Part shown: piece after piece, positions 1 through 6,135 of the stretch
Numbering within the stretch: position 1 is the stretch's first letter
Layout: the number at the start of each line of letters is the position of its first letter
NCBI GenBank assembly: GCA_902493545.1
Contig: CABUQI010000040.1
Location: 1 to 10,169 of the forward strand
Source: an uncultured Collinsella sp.
GTDB taxonomy: Bacteria; Actinomycetota; Coriobacteriia; Coriobacteriales; Coriobacteriaceae
Direction of reading: 5' to 3'
Length of the DNA: 10,169 nucleotides
Program-made: the position numbers and the translations under genes
The notes under the pieces: model-generated
Told to the model about the DNA's origin: nothing
The model's database searches: none
What the model saw: only the letters and a program-made list of their open reading frames with translations

Positions 1-55
1 GATGCCAATCAGGGGGCTTTCGTGGACCGGAGTTCGATTCTCCGCGCCTCCACCA
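1..55 (+). ncRNA. ssrA: tmRNA (SsrA), 3' end only
   Basis: This is the 3' end of transfer-messenger RNA, which rescues stalled ribosomes. Visible parts are a T-arm with stem CGGAG (28-32) and CTCCG (40-44) around the loop TTCGATT (33-39), then the 3' acceptor strand CGCCTCC (45-51), a discriminator A and an encoded CCA (53-55). The bases before the T-arm (CTTTCGTGGAC) fit the tmRNA junction better than a tRNA anticodon or variable arm. The 5' half and the tag reading frame lie outside the window, so a tRNA with an unusual variable region is not fully excluded. A strong terminator follows nine bases later. Confidence 0.82.
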
Positions 56-63
56 TAAGTAAC

Positions 64-97
64 AGACAGGTAGATATTCGTATCTACCTGTCTTTTT
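64..97 (+). terminator. Rho-independent terminator of the tmRNA gene
   Basis: A perfect 13-bp stem (64-76 with 81-93) is closed by a TTCG tetraloop and runs directly into a T tract (92-97). Stem, loop and T tract are all textbook, and the position nine bases after the tmRNA CCA fits its role. Confidence 0.95.
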
Positions 98-111
98 ATT
101 TCTAGTCCGTA

Positions 112-158
112 CCGCGGAGAATCGAACTCTGTGCAGGGCGCGGGCGTAAAGAAAACGC
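112..158. repeat. 47-bp direct repeat, copy 1, with inverted tmRNA T-arm
   Basis: This segment matches 324-370 over 47 bases with one difference (G131 versus A343). Its first part, CGCGGAGAATCGAACTC (113-129), is the exact reverse complement of tmRNA bases 30-46, so it carries an inverted copy of the T-arm. The rest (GTGCAGGGCGCGGGCG and onward) is unrelated to tmRNA. No gene or intact tRNA is visible here. Confidence 0.85.
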
Positions 159-323
159 GTGAGCGTTTGTAGCGAGCGGGCGAGGGCGCCGGCAGGCGGC
201 CGAAGCCGGTGCGGATTTGCGAAGCAAATACGCGGATTCTCCGCGCAATGCTTCAGCCAGATATAGATGCGATGCCGACAGCATTTCTGCTGGCTGTGCC
301 TCGCGCCGACAGATCTCCTTCAT
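159..323. other. Non-coding spacer between the two 47-bp repeats
   Basis: No credible gene is seen. Short open frames cross this stretch on both strands but have no recognisable protein and run on into the repeats. The spacer holds several small inverted repeats: ATTTGC (215-220) with GCAAAT (224-229), CAGCA (279-283) with TGCTG (288-292), and CAGCCAG (254-260) with CTGGCTG (290-296). Bases GATTCTCCGCGC (235-246) match tmRNA 36-47 in the direct orientation, giving a third, half-length T-arm fragment. Confidence 0.5.
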
Positions 324-370
324 CCGCGGAGAATCGAACTCTATGCAGGGCGCGGGCGTAAAGAAAACGC
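324..370. repeat. 47-bp direct repeat, copy 2, with inverted tmRNA T-arm
   Basis: This is the second copy of the repeat at 112-158, 212 bp downstream, with a single base change. It carries the same inverted 17-base T-arm match to tmRNA. It ends 16 bases before the 62-bp tandem array, so the two repeat families are neighbours. Sequence similarity stops sharply on both sides of the copy. Confidence 0.85.
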
Positions 371-386
371 CGCGTCAACGCAGGCC

Positions 387-650
387 GGGACGCGCTTTCC
401 CGATGGCAGCCCAGGCGGAAAGCGCATCCCGGAATCCGCGCTCAGACTGGGACGTAGTTTCCGGATGATGCCTCAAGCGGAAACCGCATCCCGGAATCGA
501 GCCGTAGAGTGGGACATGCTTTCCCAATGGCAGCTCAAGCGGAAAGCGCATCCCGGAATCTAAGCTCGAAATGGGATTCATTTTCCTGATGACGGGCTCA
601 GCGGAAAATGCGACCCGGAATTTGCTCTGAGAACGGGACACGCTTTCCCG
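387..650. repeat. Tandem array of 62-bp hairpin units (four full, one partial)
   Basis: Units start at 387, 449, 511, 573 and 635, an exact 62-bp period. Each opens with GGGA and holds a stem formed by unit positions 1-14 and 31-44, with a loop of about 16 bases, followed by CCCGGAAT and an 18-base variable linker. The stem pair at unit positions 9 and 36 is C-G, G-C, C-G and T-A in units 1 to 4, and pair 8-37 changes from G-C to A-T in unit 4. This covariation indicates that pairing itself is kept. The fifth unit has only the left arm (about 635-650). The period is not a multiple of three, so the open frames across it are not evidence of coding. The family is not recognised. Confidence 0.9.
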
Positions 651-744
651 CCGACCGCCCCGCCCTCCTCAACTCCAAAACCCATGCGCTCTCCATCCCA
701 AAACTGGGTAGAAGAAGGCCAAAACGCAATCGCAGGAGGTCAAT

Positions 745-1623
745 ATGACTGCAGAAGATAAGGCAAAGAACGCCGGCAAGGTCGCGCTCGTTTTGGAGGG
801 CGGCAGCTTCCGCGGGCAATTTACCGCAGGCGTGCTCGACGTTCTCATGGAGGCTGGCGTCGAGATTCCGGCTGTCTACGGTGTATCGGCCGGCGCCCTT
901 AACGGCGTGAACTACAAGTCGCACCAGATCGGTCGTGCCAACCGCATCAACCTGGCTTTCTGCAACGACAGCCGCTTCATGGGCGCCGCATCGTTTGCGT
1001 CCACGGGCTCTATTGTGGGTTACGACTTTATCTTCAATGATGTCCAGGACCGCCTGGATCCCTTTGACAACGAGACGTTCGACGCGAGCCCCATCGAGAT
1101 GTACGCTGTCGCGACGGACATGCTCTTTGGAACCGCTGCCTACCTGCCGGTCAAAAGCGCCGTGCTCGATCTCGACGCTGTGCGCGCATCGACCTCGTTG
1201 CCGCTGGTGACGCCGTCGGTCGAGATTGACGGGCACAAATACGTCGATGGCGGCGTGGCCGATTCGGTTCCTATCGAGCATGTGCTCGAAGAGGCGGGCT
1301 TCGATCGCGCGGTCGTCATCGTCACGCAGGACCGCTCGTACGAGAAAAAGCCCTACGAGTTTTTGCCGGCCGCGCGTGCGCGTTATGCCGACTACCCCTA
1401 TCTGCTCGAGGCTATCGAGACGCGCCACGACCGTTATAACATCCAGCGCATGCATCTGTGGAAGTATGAGCGCGAGGGCCGTGCGCTGGTCGTTGCTCCG
1501 CAAAAGCCGGTCGAGGTCGGCCATGTCGAGCACGATTCGGCAAAGCTTTTGGACCTGTATATCCAGGGCCGCCAGGAGGCAAAGCGCCTGCTCGCGGAAA
1601 TCCAAGAGTTCGTTGAGCGCTAG
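745..1623 (+). CDS. Patatin-like phospholipase family protein
   Basis: This 292-residue protein belongs to the patatin-like serine acyl hydrolases, which cleave acyl esters of phospholipids or similar lipids with a Ser-Asp dyad. The oxyanion-hole motif GGSFRG is at residues 19-24, the nucleophile elbow GVSAG at 46-50 (catalytic Ser48), and the Asp box DGG at 168-170 (catalytic Asp168), in the expected order and spacing. It resembles the compact bacterial YjjU-type members rather than toxins such as ExoU. No signal peptide or membrane segment is seen, so a cytoplasmic location is likely. The ATG has a good AGGAGG site just upstream. It follows the hairpin array, with no clear promoter between, and no terminator is seen after it. 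The true substrate cannot be read from the sequence. Confidence 0.9.
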   Translation: MTAEDKAKNAGKVALVLEGGSFRGQFTAGVLDVLMEAGVEIPAVYGVSAGALNGVNYKSHQIGRANRINLAFCNDSRFMGAASFASTGSIVGYDFIFNDVQDRLDPFDNETFDASPIEMYAVATDMLFGTAAYLPVKSAVLDLDAVRASTSLPLVTPSVEIDGHKYVDGGVADSVPIEHVLEEAGFDRAVVIVTQDRSYEKKPYEFLPAARARYADYPYLLEAIETRHDRYNIQRMHLWKYEREGRALVVAPQKPVEVGHVEHDSAKLLDLYIQGRQEAKRLLAEIQEFVER

Positions 1624-1721
1624 CGACGGCGAACCCTCAAAAATGACAACAGCTAAAGAGCTGGAAAATCACGGCTCGTGGATGACATGTGCAGAAACTC
1701 TGGTCGGAGACAAAATACCTG

Positions 1722-1749
1722 TTGACTCGTACGGCGAGCGGGGTAATAT
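1722..1749 (+). promoter_or_regulatory. Sigma-70 type promoter for rplM-rpsI
   Basis: A -35 box TTGACT (1722-1727) and a -10 box TAATAT (1744-1749) are separated by 16 bases. The predicted transcription start, near 1756, would leave a 5' leader of about 60 bases before rplM. The boxes are close to consensus and well placed for a highly expressed ribosomal protein operon. Confidence 0.7.
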
Positions 1750-1755
1750 GGACGG

Positions 1756-1787
1756 GTTACTTGCAGAGCCCCGTGAATCTCTGTAAC
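1756..1787 (+). promoter_or_regulatory. Hairpin at the predicted 5' end of the rplM leader
   Basis: GTTA (1756-1759) pairs with TAAC (1784-1787), and CAGAG (1764-1768) pairs with CTCTG (1779-1783). This leaves a four-base one-sided bulge (CTTG, 1760-1763) and a ten-base loop. The fold starts at about the predicted first transcribed base. Ribosomal protein leaders with bulged hairpins are often autoregulatory, and an L13-binding leader is known in Firmicutes. I cannot show that this is a homologous element. Confidence 0.4.
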
Positions 1788-1815
1788 AACACGTACTGTA
1801 CATGGAGGAGTCTAA

Positions 1816-2259
1816 GTGATTTCGAAATCGACTCACTACGCCAAGCAGGGCGAGGTCCAGCGCAACTGGGTTCTCGTCGACGCCGATGGTGCTGTCCTGG
1901 GCCGTCTTGCCACCCAGATCGCAATGATCCTGCGCGGTAAGAACAAGCCCCAGTTCACGCCCAACAGCGACTGCGGCGACTTCGTTGTCGTCATCAACGC
2001 CGATAAGGTCCAGCTTACCGGTAACAAGGCCGACACGAAGACCTATTATCGCCACAGCGGCTACAACGGCGGCCTCAAGGCTGAGAGCTTCCGCCAGGCT
2101 ATGGAGAAGCACCCGGAGAAGGTCATTGAGCGCGCCGTTCGCGGTATGCTGCCCAAGACCACCCTCGGCCGTGCCCAGATGACCAAGCTTAAGGTCTACG
2201 CTGGTGCCGAGCATCCGCATGCTGCCCAGAACCCCACGAAGATTGAGCTGGAGGCTTAA
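1816..2259 (+). CDS. rplM: 50S ribosomal protein L13
   Basis: L13 is an early-assembly protein of the large ribosomal subunit. The 147-residue length is normal. The N-terminal part has the family pattern of Tyr-Ala-Lys, Gly-Glu-Val and a Trp followed by the VDADG and LGRLAT segments, and the signature region VIERAVRGMLPKTTLGR lies in the C-terminal third. The start is GTG with GGAGGAG (1804-1810) five bases upstream; no in-frame ATG is better placed. It is the first gene of the L13-S9 operon, with rpsI beginning two bases after its stop, as in most bacteria. Confidence 0.97.
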   Translation: MISKSTHYAKQGEVQRNWVLVDADGAVLGRLATQIAMILRGKNKPQFTPNSDCGDFVVVINADKVQLTGNKADTKTYYRHSGYNGGLKAESFRQAMEKHPEKVIERAVRGMLPKTTLGRAQMTKLKVYAGAEHPHAAQNPTKIELEA

Positions 2260-2261
2260 AG

Positions 2262-2657
<396 letters not shown>

Positions 2658-2662
2658 GGTTT

Positions 2663-2679
2663 TATCTCCTTTCGAGATA
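2663..2679 (+). other. Small hairpin between rpsI and its terminator
   Basis: TATCTC (2663-2668) and GAGATA (2674-2679) form a 6-bp stem around CTTTC, just ahead of the main terminator. It has no T tract of its own. It could protect the 3' end or be incidental. It overlaps a TACAAT sequence (2678-2683) that resembles a -10 box. Confidence 0.4.
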
Positions 2680-2687
2680 CAATGTAC

Positions 2688-2731
2688 AAGCGGGGCCTGC
2701 CGATTCCTCGGCGGGTCCCGCTTTTCTTTTT
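2688..2731 (+). terminator. Rho-independent terminator of rplM-rpsI
   Basis: A 16-bp GC-rich stem (2688-2703 with 2708-2723), containing two G-T pairs, is closed by the loop TTCC and followed by TTTTCTTTTT (2722-2731). It separates the ribosomal operon from glmM. Confidence 0.93.
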
Positions 2732-2780
2732 CGACTAGGGCGGGCGGTTGCATATCGCCTGCTAGGGAAGGAGCGATCCT

Positions 2781-4118
2781 ATGCCCCAGAACATCTTCGG
2801 TACCGACGGCGTTCGTGGCGTCGCCAACGCCGATCTTTCGTGCGACCTCGCGTTTCGCCTGGGCCGCGCGGCGACCAAGTTTCTTGGTCCGGACATCTGC
2901 ATCGGCCGTGACACGCGCCTTTCGGGCACTATGCTCGAGAGCGCTCTGACCGCCGGCATTATGGCCGAGGGCGGCCGCCCGCACTGCTGCGGCGTCATTC
3001 CTACGCCGGCCGTGGCGCTGCTCACCGTCCAAAACGAGCTCGATGGCGGCATCGTCATCTCCGCTTCGCATAATCCGCCGGAGTTCAACGGCATCAAGTT
3101 CTTTAGCCGCAAGGGCATGAAGCTTCCCGATGCTGTCGAGGAAGAGATCAGCGCCTGGGTCATGTCCGAGGAAGCCATGGCTGCCGACACGCTGCCGACC
3201 GGTGCCGGCGTGGGCCACATCATCAAGATGAAGGACGCTCGCAAGGCATACGTCGACCACGCCATCGATACGCTTGATGGCCTGAGGCTCGACGGCCTGG
3301 TCGTTGCCGTCGACTGCGGTCACGGTGCTTCCTGCCAGACTACGCCCGCCGCGCTGCAGCGCCTGGGTGCCACGGTCCATGCCATCAACACCGATTACTG
3401 CGGCACCGACATCAACGTCGAGTGCGGCTCTACGCACCTCGAGCCCCTGCGCGAGCTCGTGCTGCGCACCCATGCCGACATCGGCCTGGCCCACGACGGC
3501 GACGCCGACCGCGTACTGTTCGTGGACAGCGAGGGCAATGAGATCGACGGTGACTACATCCTGGCTATCTGCGGTTCTGACCTCGCCGCTCGCGGCAAGC
3601 TCGCCAACTCCGAGATCGTCTCGACCGTCATGTGCAACCTGGGCTTCTCCATCGCTATGAAGGAGCAGGGCTTCGAGATGGTTCAGACCGCCGTGGGCGA
3701 CCGCTACGTTCTGGAGCGCATGCTCGCGGACGGCGCCGTCATCGGCGGCGAACAGTCCGGCCACATCATCTTCCTGGAGCACAACACCACCGGTGACGGC
3801 CTGGTGACGGCTCTGCAGCTGCTGGCCGTGCTCAAGCGCACCGGTCGTACCCTCACCGATCTTTCCGGCATTATGAAGAAGTACCCGCAGGTGCTCGTCA
3901 ACGTGCATTCCGACAACAAGGCCGGCTTGGACGATTGTCAGCCCATCTGGGATGCCGTCGCTGCTGCCGAGAAGGAGCTTGATGGCCGCGGCCGCATTCT
4001 GGTGCGCCCGAGCGGTACCGAGCCGCTGGTCCGTGTGATGGCCGAGGCCGAGACGCACGAGTTGACCCAGCGCGTTGTTGACGACATCGTCGAGGTTGTC
4101 AAGCGCGAACTTCCCTAA
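2781..4118 (+). CDS. glmM: Phosphoglucosamine mutase
   Basis: GlmM converts glucosamine-6-phosphate to glucosamine-1-phosphate, a step toward UDP-GlcNAc for peptidoglycan. The 445-residue length is typical. The four alpha-D-phosphohexomutase domains are present: the N-terminal FGTDGVRG (6-13), the active-site loop ISASHNPP with phosphoserine Ser96, the metal-binding loop DGDADR (239-244), the sugar-recognition loop GEQSGH (323-328), and the phosphate-binding RPSGTEP (409-415). The GEQSGH loop and overall sequence favour GlmM over phosphomannomutase or phosphoglucomutase. The ATG has AAGGAG about nine bases upstream. It lies after the ribosomal terminator, so it needs its own promoter or read-through; no strong promoter was found in the short gap. 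Confidence 0.96.
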   Translation: MPQNIFGTDGVRGVANADLSCDLAFRLGRAATKFLGPDICIGRDTRLSGTMLESALTAGIMAEGGRPHCCGVIPTPAVALLTVQNELDGGIVISASHNPPEFNGIKFFSRKGMKLPDAVEEEISAWVMSEEAMAADTLPTGAGVGHIIKMKDARKAYVDHAIDTLDGLRLDGLVVAVDCGHGASCQTTPAALQRLGATVHAINTDYCGTDINVECGSTHLEPLRELVLRTHADIGLAHDGDADRVLFVDSEGNEIDGDYILAICGSDLAARGKLANSEIVSTVMCNLGFSIAMKEQGFEMVQTAVGDRYVLERMLADGAVIGGEQSGHIIFLEHNTTGDGLVTALQLLAVLKRTGRTLTDLSGIMKKYPQVLVNVHSDNKAGLDDCQPIWDAVAAAEKELDGRGRILVRPSGTEPLVRVMAEAETHELTQRVVDDIVEVVKRELP

Positions 4119-4189
4119 TGGTCAAAAACCGTTGCCAAGTGGTAAACTGTTAAGGTTATTTTGATTGATTGGTATGTCCGAGGGGGAGC

Positions 4190-4687
4190 ATGTTCACTAA
4201 AGTCCTAAGGTCTTTTGGTATGCGTGGTCGAGTCCTTACGCTGGATGCTCCCATCTCGGGCGATGTCATTCCGCTTTCCGAGGTAAACGACCAGACGTTT
4301 GCCACCGGCCTTTTGGGCCAGGGCGTGGCGATTCGGCCCACCGGAACGCGTGTGATTGCACCGGCTGATGCCAAGGTCGAGGCTATTTTTCCCACGGGAC
4401 ACGCCGTTGCGCTTAACACGGTCGATGGCTTGGACGTGCTCATCCACGTTGGCTTGGACACTGTTCAGCTCGAGGGCAAGCACTTTACCGTACATGCGCA
4501 AGTGGGTGACATCGTCCATAAGGGCGATGTACTCATTGAGTTCGATCGCGAGGCAATTGCTGCCGAGGGCTACGATGTGACGGTTCCCATCTTGGTGTGC
4601 AACTCCGTTGAGTTCTCGAGTATCAAGGGCTCCGTTGGTGTGCATGTCGAAGAGATGGACCAACTCATCGTTGCTCGCGAGCGCTAG
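4190..4687 (+). CDS. crr: PTS glucose-family IIA component (EIIA-Glc type), stand-alone
   Basis: This cytoplasmic phosphocarrier takes phosphate from HPr and hands it to a sugar-specific IIB domain. The 165-residue protein has the family blocks PISGDVIPLSEVNDQTFATG (21-40), FPTGHAVAL with His71, and the active-site stretch LIHVGLDTV with His86, the expected phosphorylated residue. There is no IIB or IIC domain fused or adjacent, so it must serve a permease encoded elsewhere, plausibly glucose, N-acetylglucosamine or another member of that family. The ATG at 4190 has GAGG six bases upstream. A TTG codon at 4169 would add seven residues, but it has no better ribosome site and those residues do not fit the family. 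Only about 70 bases separate it from glmM. Symbol crr is used by family, not by proven specificity. Confidence 0.92.
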   Translation: MFTKVLRSFGMRGRVLTLDAPISGDVIPLSEVNDQTFATGLLGQGVAIRPTGTRVIAPADAKVEAIFPTGHAVALNTVDGLDVLIHVGLDTVQLEGKHFTVHAQVGDIVHKGDVLIEFDREAIAAEGYDVTVPILVCNSVEFSSIKGSVGVHVEEMDQLIVARER

Positions 4688-4709
4688 CAAGTGCACGTGG
4701 CCATTAGCC

Positions 4710-4715
4710 TACAAT
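4710..4715 (+). promoter_or_regulatory. Possible -10 box for the nagB leader transcript
   Basis: TACAAT (4710-4715) matches a sigma-70 -10 box at five of six positions. A start near 4722 would place the first large leader hairpin (4729-4760) almost at the 5' end of the RNA. No good -35 box lies 16-18 bases upstream, where the end of crr sits, so the call is tentative and an activator or read-through from crr may be involved. Confidence 0.35.
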
Positions 4716-4728
4716 TCAAACACGTTTA

Positions 4729-4951
4729 CGGAGGGTGCCCTTGAAAGAGGACGCCCTCCGTGGCAAGATGGGATTTGTCCGAGGCTAAACAGCTTTGGGT
4801 CACCGTGGACGGGCAGGGGCCTCGACGCGGTTAGACACGAGACACATACATTACGCGACCTCGCCCTGGTGGCCGCACACGTTGGTTGCGGCCGACGCGG
4901 GCCGCGGGCAAGTGCTTGTAAGGGAGCCTTGCCTCTCTTGTACGAGAAAGG
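4729..4951 (+). ncRNA. Candidate structured leader RNA of nagB
   Basis: The 271 bases between crr and nagB are rich in stems. The first is a 9-bp stem (4729-4737 with 4752-4760), a C-A mismatch, four more pairs and a GAAA tetraloop (4743-4746). CGAGGC (4780-4785) can pair with GCCTCG (4819-4824), and GGCCGCA (4871-4877) with TGCGGCC (4887-4893). At the 3' end two stems compete: AAGGGAG (4920-4926) with CTCTCTT (4933-4939), or CCTT and TCTC (4927-4937) with GAGA and AAGG (4944-4951), which would cover the nagB ribosome site. This layout resembles a translational riboswitch or protein-responsive leader. It matches no riboswitch consensus I could recall, and it has no T-tract terminator. The ligand is unknown. 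Confidence 0.5.
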
Positions 4952-4958
4952 ACGCGTA

Positions 4959-5687
4959 ATGAAGATCATTAAAGCTAAAGACTACGAGGATATGAGCCGC
5001 AAGGCCGCTAATATCATCTCGGCCCAGGTTATCCTCAAGCCCGACTGTGTGCTGGGCCTTGCCACCGGCTCCACCCCGATCGGTGCCTACAAGCAGCTCG
5101 CCGCTTGGTACAAGAAGGGCGACGTCGACTTTGCCGAGGTCAGCACCTACAACCTGGACGAGTATCGCGGCCTTTCGCACGACGATCCCCAGAGCTATCA
5201 CTACTTCATGCGTGAGAACTTCTTCGATCACATCAACATCGACCTGAACAACACGCATGTGCCCGATGGTTCCAACCCCGATGCCGCCGCTGCTTGCTCT
5301 GAGTACGACAAGATCGTCGCCGACGCCGGTTACCCGGATCTGCAGCTGCTCGGCATCGGCAACAACGGCCACATCGGCTTCAACGAGCCCGATGACCACT
5401 TCTCCAAGGGTACGCACTGCGTCGACCTCACCGAGAGCACCATTCAGGCCAACAGCCGCCTGTTCGACAGCATCGACGATGTTCCCCGTCAGGCCTACAC
5501 CATGGGTACCCAGACCATCATGTATGCCCGCATGATCCTGGTCGTCGCCAACGGCGAGGCCAAGGCTCAGGCCGTGCATGACATGTGCTATGGTCCGGTT
5601 ACGCCCGAGTGCCCGGCTTCGATCCTGCAGCTGCACACCAATTGCGTTGTCGTTGCCGACGAGGCCGCCCTTTCGCTCTGCGAGTAG
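4959..5687 (+). CDS. nagB: Glucosamine-6-phosphate deaminase
   Basis: NagB turns glucosamine-6-phosphate into fructose-6-phosphate and ammonia, feeding amino sugars into glycolysis. The 242-residue protein has the phosphate-binding LATGSTP (34-40), the general-base segment NLDEY with Asp67, and the catalytic block GIGNNGHIGFNEP with His138 and Glu143. In the Escherichia coli enzyme the residue two before this His is Asp; here it is Asn136, a form I recall from Gram-positive relatives. The C-terminal allosteric extension of the enterobacterial enzyme is absent, also as in short Gram-positive forms. The ATG at 4959 follows AAAGGA by six bases and begins the usual family N-terminus; the frame stays open upstream but that part is leader RNA. 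nagA is not in the window. Confidence 0.96.
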   Translation: MKIIKAKDYEDMSRKAANIISAQVILKPDCVLGLATGSTPIGAYKQLAAWYKKGDVDFAEVSTYNLDEYRGLSHDDPQSYHYFMRENFFDHINIDLNNTHVPDGSNPDAAAACSEYDKIVADAGYPDLQLLGIGNNGHIGFNEPDDHFSKGTHCVDLTESTIQANSRLFDSIDDVPRQAYTMGTQTIMYARMILVVANGEAKAQAVHDMCYGPVTPECPASILQLHTNCVVVADEAALSLCE

Positions 5688-5719
5688 CGCGAATCCTGCA
5701 GTTCGACATAGCCTTGCCT

Positions 5720-5747
5720 AAGGCCTCCGCTTTGCGGGGGCCTTTTT
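5720..5747 (+). terminator. Rho-independent terminator of nagB
   Basis: An 11-bp stem (5720-5730 with 5734-5744), with one G-T pair and a TTT loop, runs into a five-base T tract (5743-5747), 32 bases after the nagB stop. Confidence 0.92.
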
Positions 5748-5771
5748 GCTATCCCTTTTTGCCCACTTGAC

Positions 5772-5785
5772 CAAAAACTTGCCGC
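5772..5785 (+). repeat. 14-bp direct repeat CAAAAACTTGCCGC, copy 1
   Basis: An exact copy lies at 6018-6031, 246 bp downstream, both within the same intergenic region. In this copy the motif runs into an inverted repeat CTTG-CCG-CAAG (5778-5788). It is a candidate operator half for the adjacent regulator. Confidence 0.6.
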
Positions 5786-5974
5786 AAGCCTGACGAATGC
5801 CGGATGTCTAACAGCTTGATTCATTCTATACCAGATTCTATGCAAAAATGCCACTAGAAGGTCGTAGACGGTAGCGGGTGCTAGGCGAGTTGAATGACAT
5901 AGCTGAACCTTGTTCATCTGCGTTACACTGCCGCTTAGATGGGACAAGCTGACAAGCTCATTTACCTGCTTAAA

Positions 5975-6008
5975 GGCCGATTAGTCGGGGGATTAATAAC
6001 AATCGGCC
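5975..6008 (+). other. Hairpin in the regulator upstream region
   Basis: GGCCGATT (5975-5982) and AATCGGCC (6001-6008) are perfect inverted repeats around an 18-base loop. No T tract follows, so it is not a simple terminator. It may be a leader RNA element or a DNA site. Confidence 0.45.
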
Positions 6009-6017
6009 CTCGCTGTA

Positions 6018-6031
6018 CAAAAACTTGCCGC
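6018..6031 (+). repeat. 14-bp direct repeat CAAAAACTTGCCGC, copy 2
   Basis: This is identical to 5772-5785. The copy is flanked by GTAC on the left (6015-6018) and, after CTTGC, GTAC on the right. It lies about 105 bases upstream of the regulator start codon. Confidence 0.6.
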
Positions 6032-6135
6032 TTGCGTACCAAAAGACAACCTAAAACACAAGGTCGCTCTATTCATAGCGCGGCTTGTATGGTCTTGCGG
6101 CTACAGTGTCCATACGGTCGAGTTGAGGAGCGGGC

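Larger units (their letters stand above)
5748..6135. other. 388-bp non-coding region upstream of the large regulator
   Basis: No gene is supported here; the short open frames have no recognisable product. The stretch is visibly more AT-rich than the flanking genes. It contains a 14-bp direct repeat (5772-5785 and 6018-6031), an 8-bp hairpin (5975-5982 with 6001-6008) and GTATGG/CCATAC (6087-6092 with 6110-6115) close to the regulator start. A weak promoter pair, TTGATT (5816-5821) and TATGCA (5839-5844) with a 17-base spacer, is possible but not convincing. The length and repeats suggest a control region for the downstream gene, perhaps autoregulation. Confidence 0.5.

Noticed and set aside
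112..370. att sites of an integrated element at the tmRNA
   Set aside because: The T-arm copies are inverted relative to the tmRNA, no integrase or element genes are present, and the similarity is only 17 bases of the tmRNA end.
217..563. Small plus- and minus-strand open frames across the 47-bp and 62-bp repeats
   Set aside because: They cross repeat boundaries, the 62-bp period is not a multiple of three, no ribosome site is convincing, and the stem covariation explains the conservation better than coding.
387..650. CRISPR array
   Set aside because: Repeats are directly abutting 62-bp units with similar content throughout. There are no unique spacers of regular length and no cas genes.
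598..1605. Long minus-strand open frame opposite the patatin-like gene
   Set aside because: It is a high-GC shadow of a gene with clear catalytic motifs. Its translation is low-complexity, resembles no family, and ends in the tandem repeats.
4132..4160. Promoter for the PTS IIA gene (TTGCCA, 17 bases, GTTATT)
   Set aside because: The -10 box is too poor to list as a feature. The gene may be co-transcribed with glmM, since no terminator lies between them.
4729..4951. RNase P, SRP, 6S or glmS ribozyme in the nagB leader
   Set aside because: None of the core conserved sequences of these RNAs that I could recall is present.
4608..4958. N-terminal extension of NagB through the leader
   Set aside because: The frame is open but overlaps the crr end, has no family similarity, and the ATG at 4959 has a good ribosome site and the standard NagB start.
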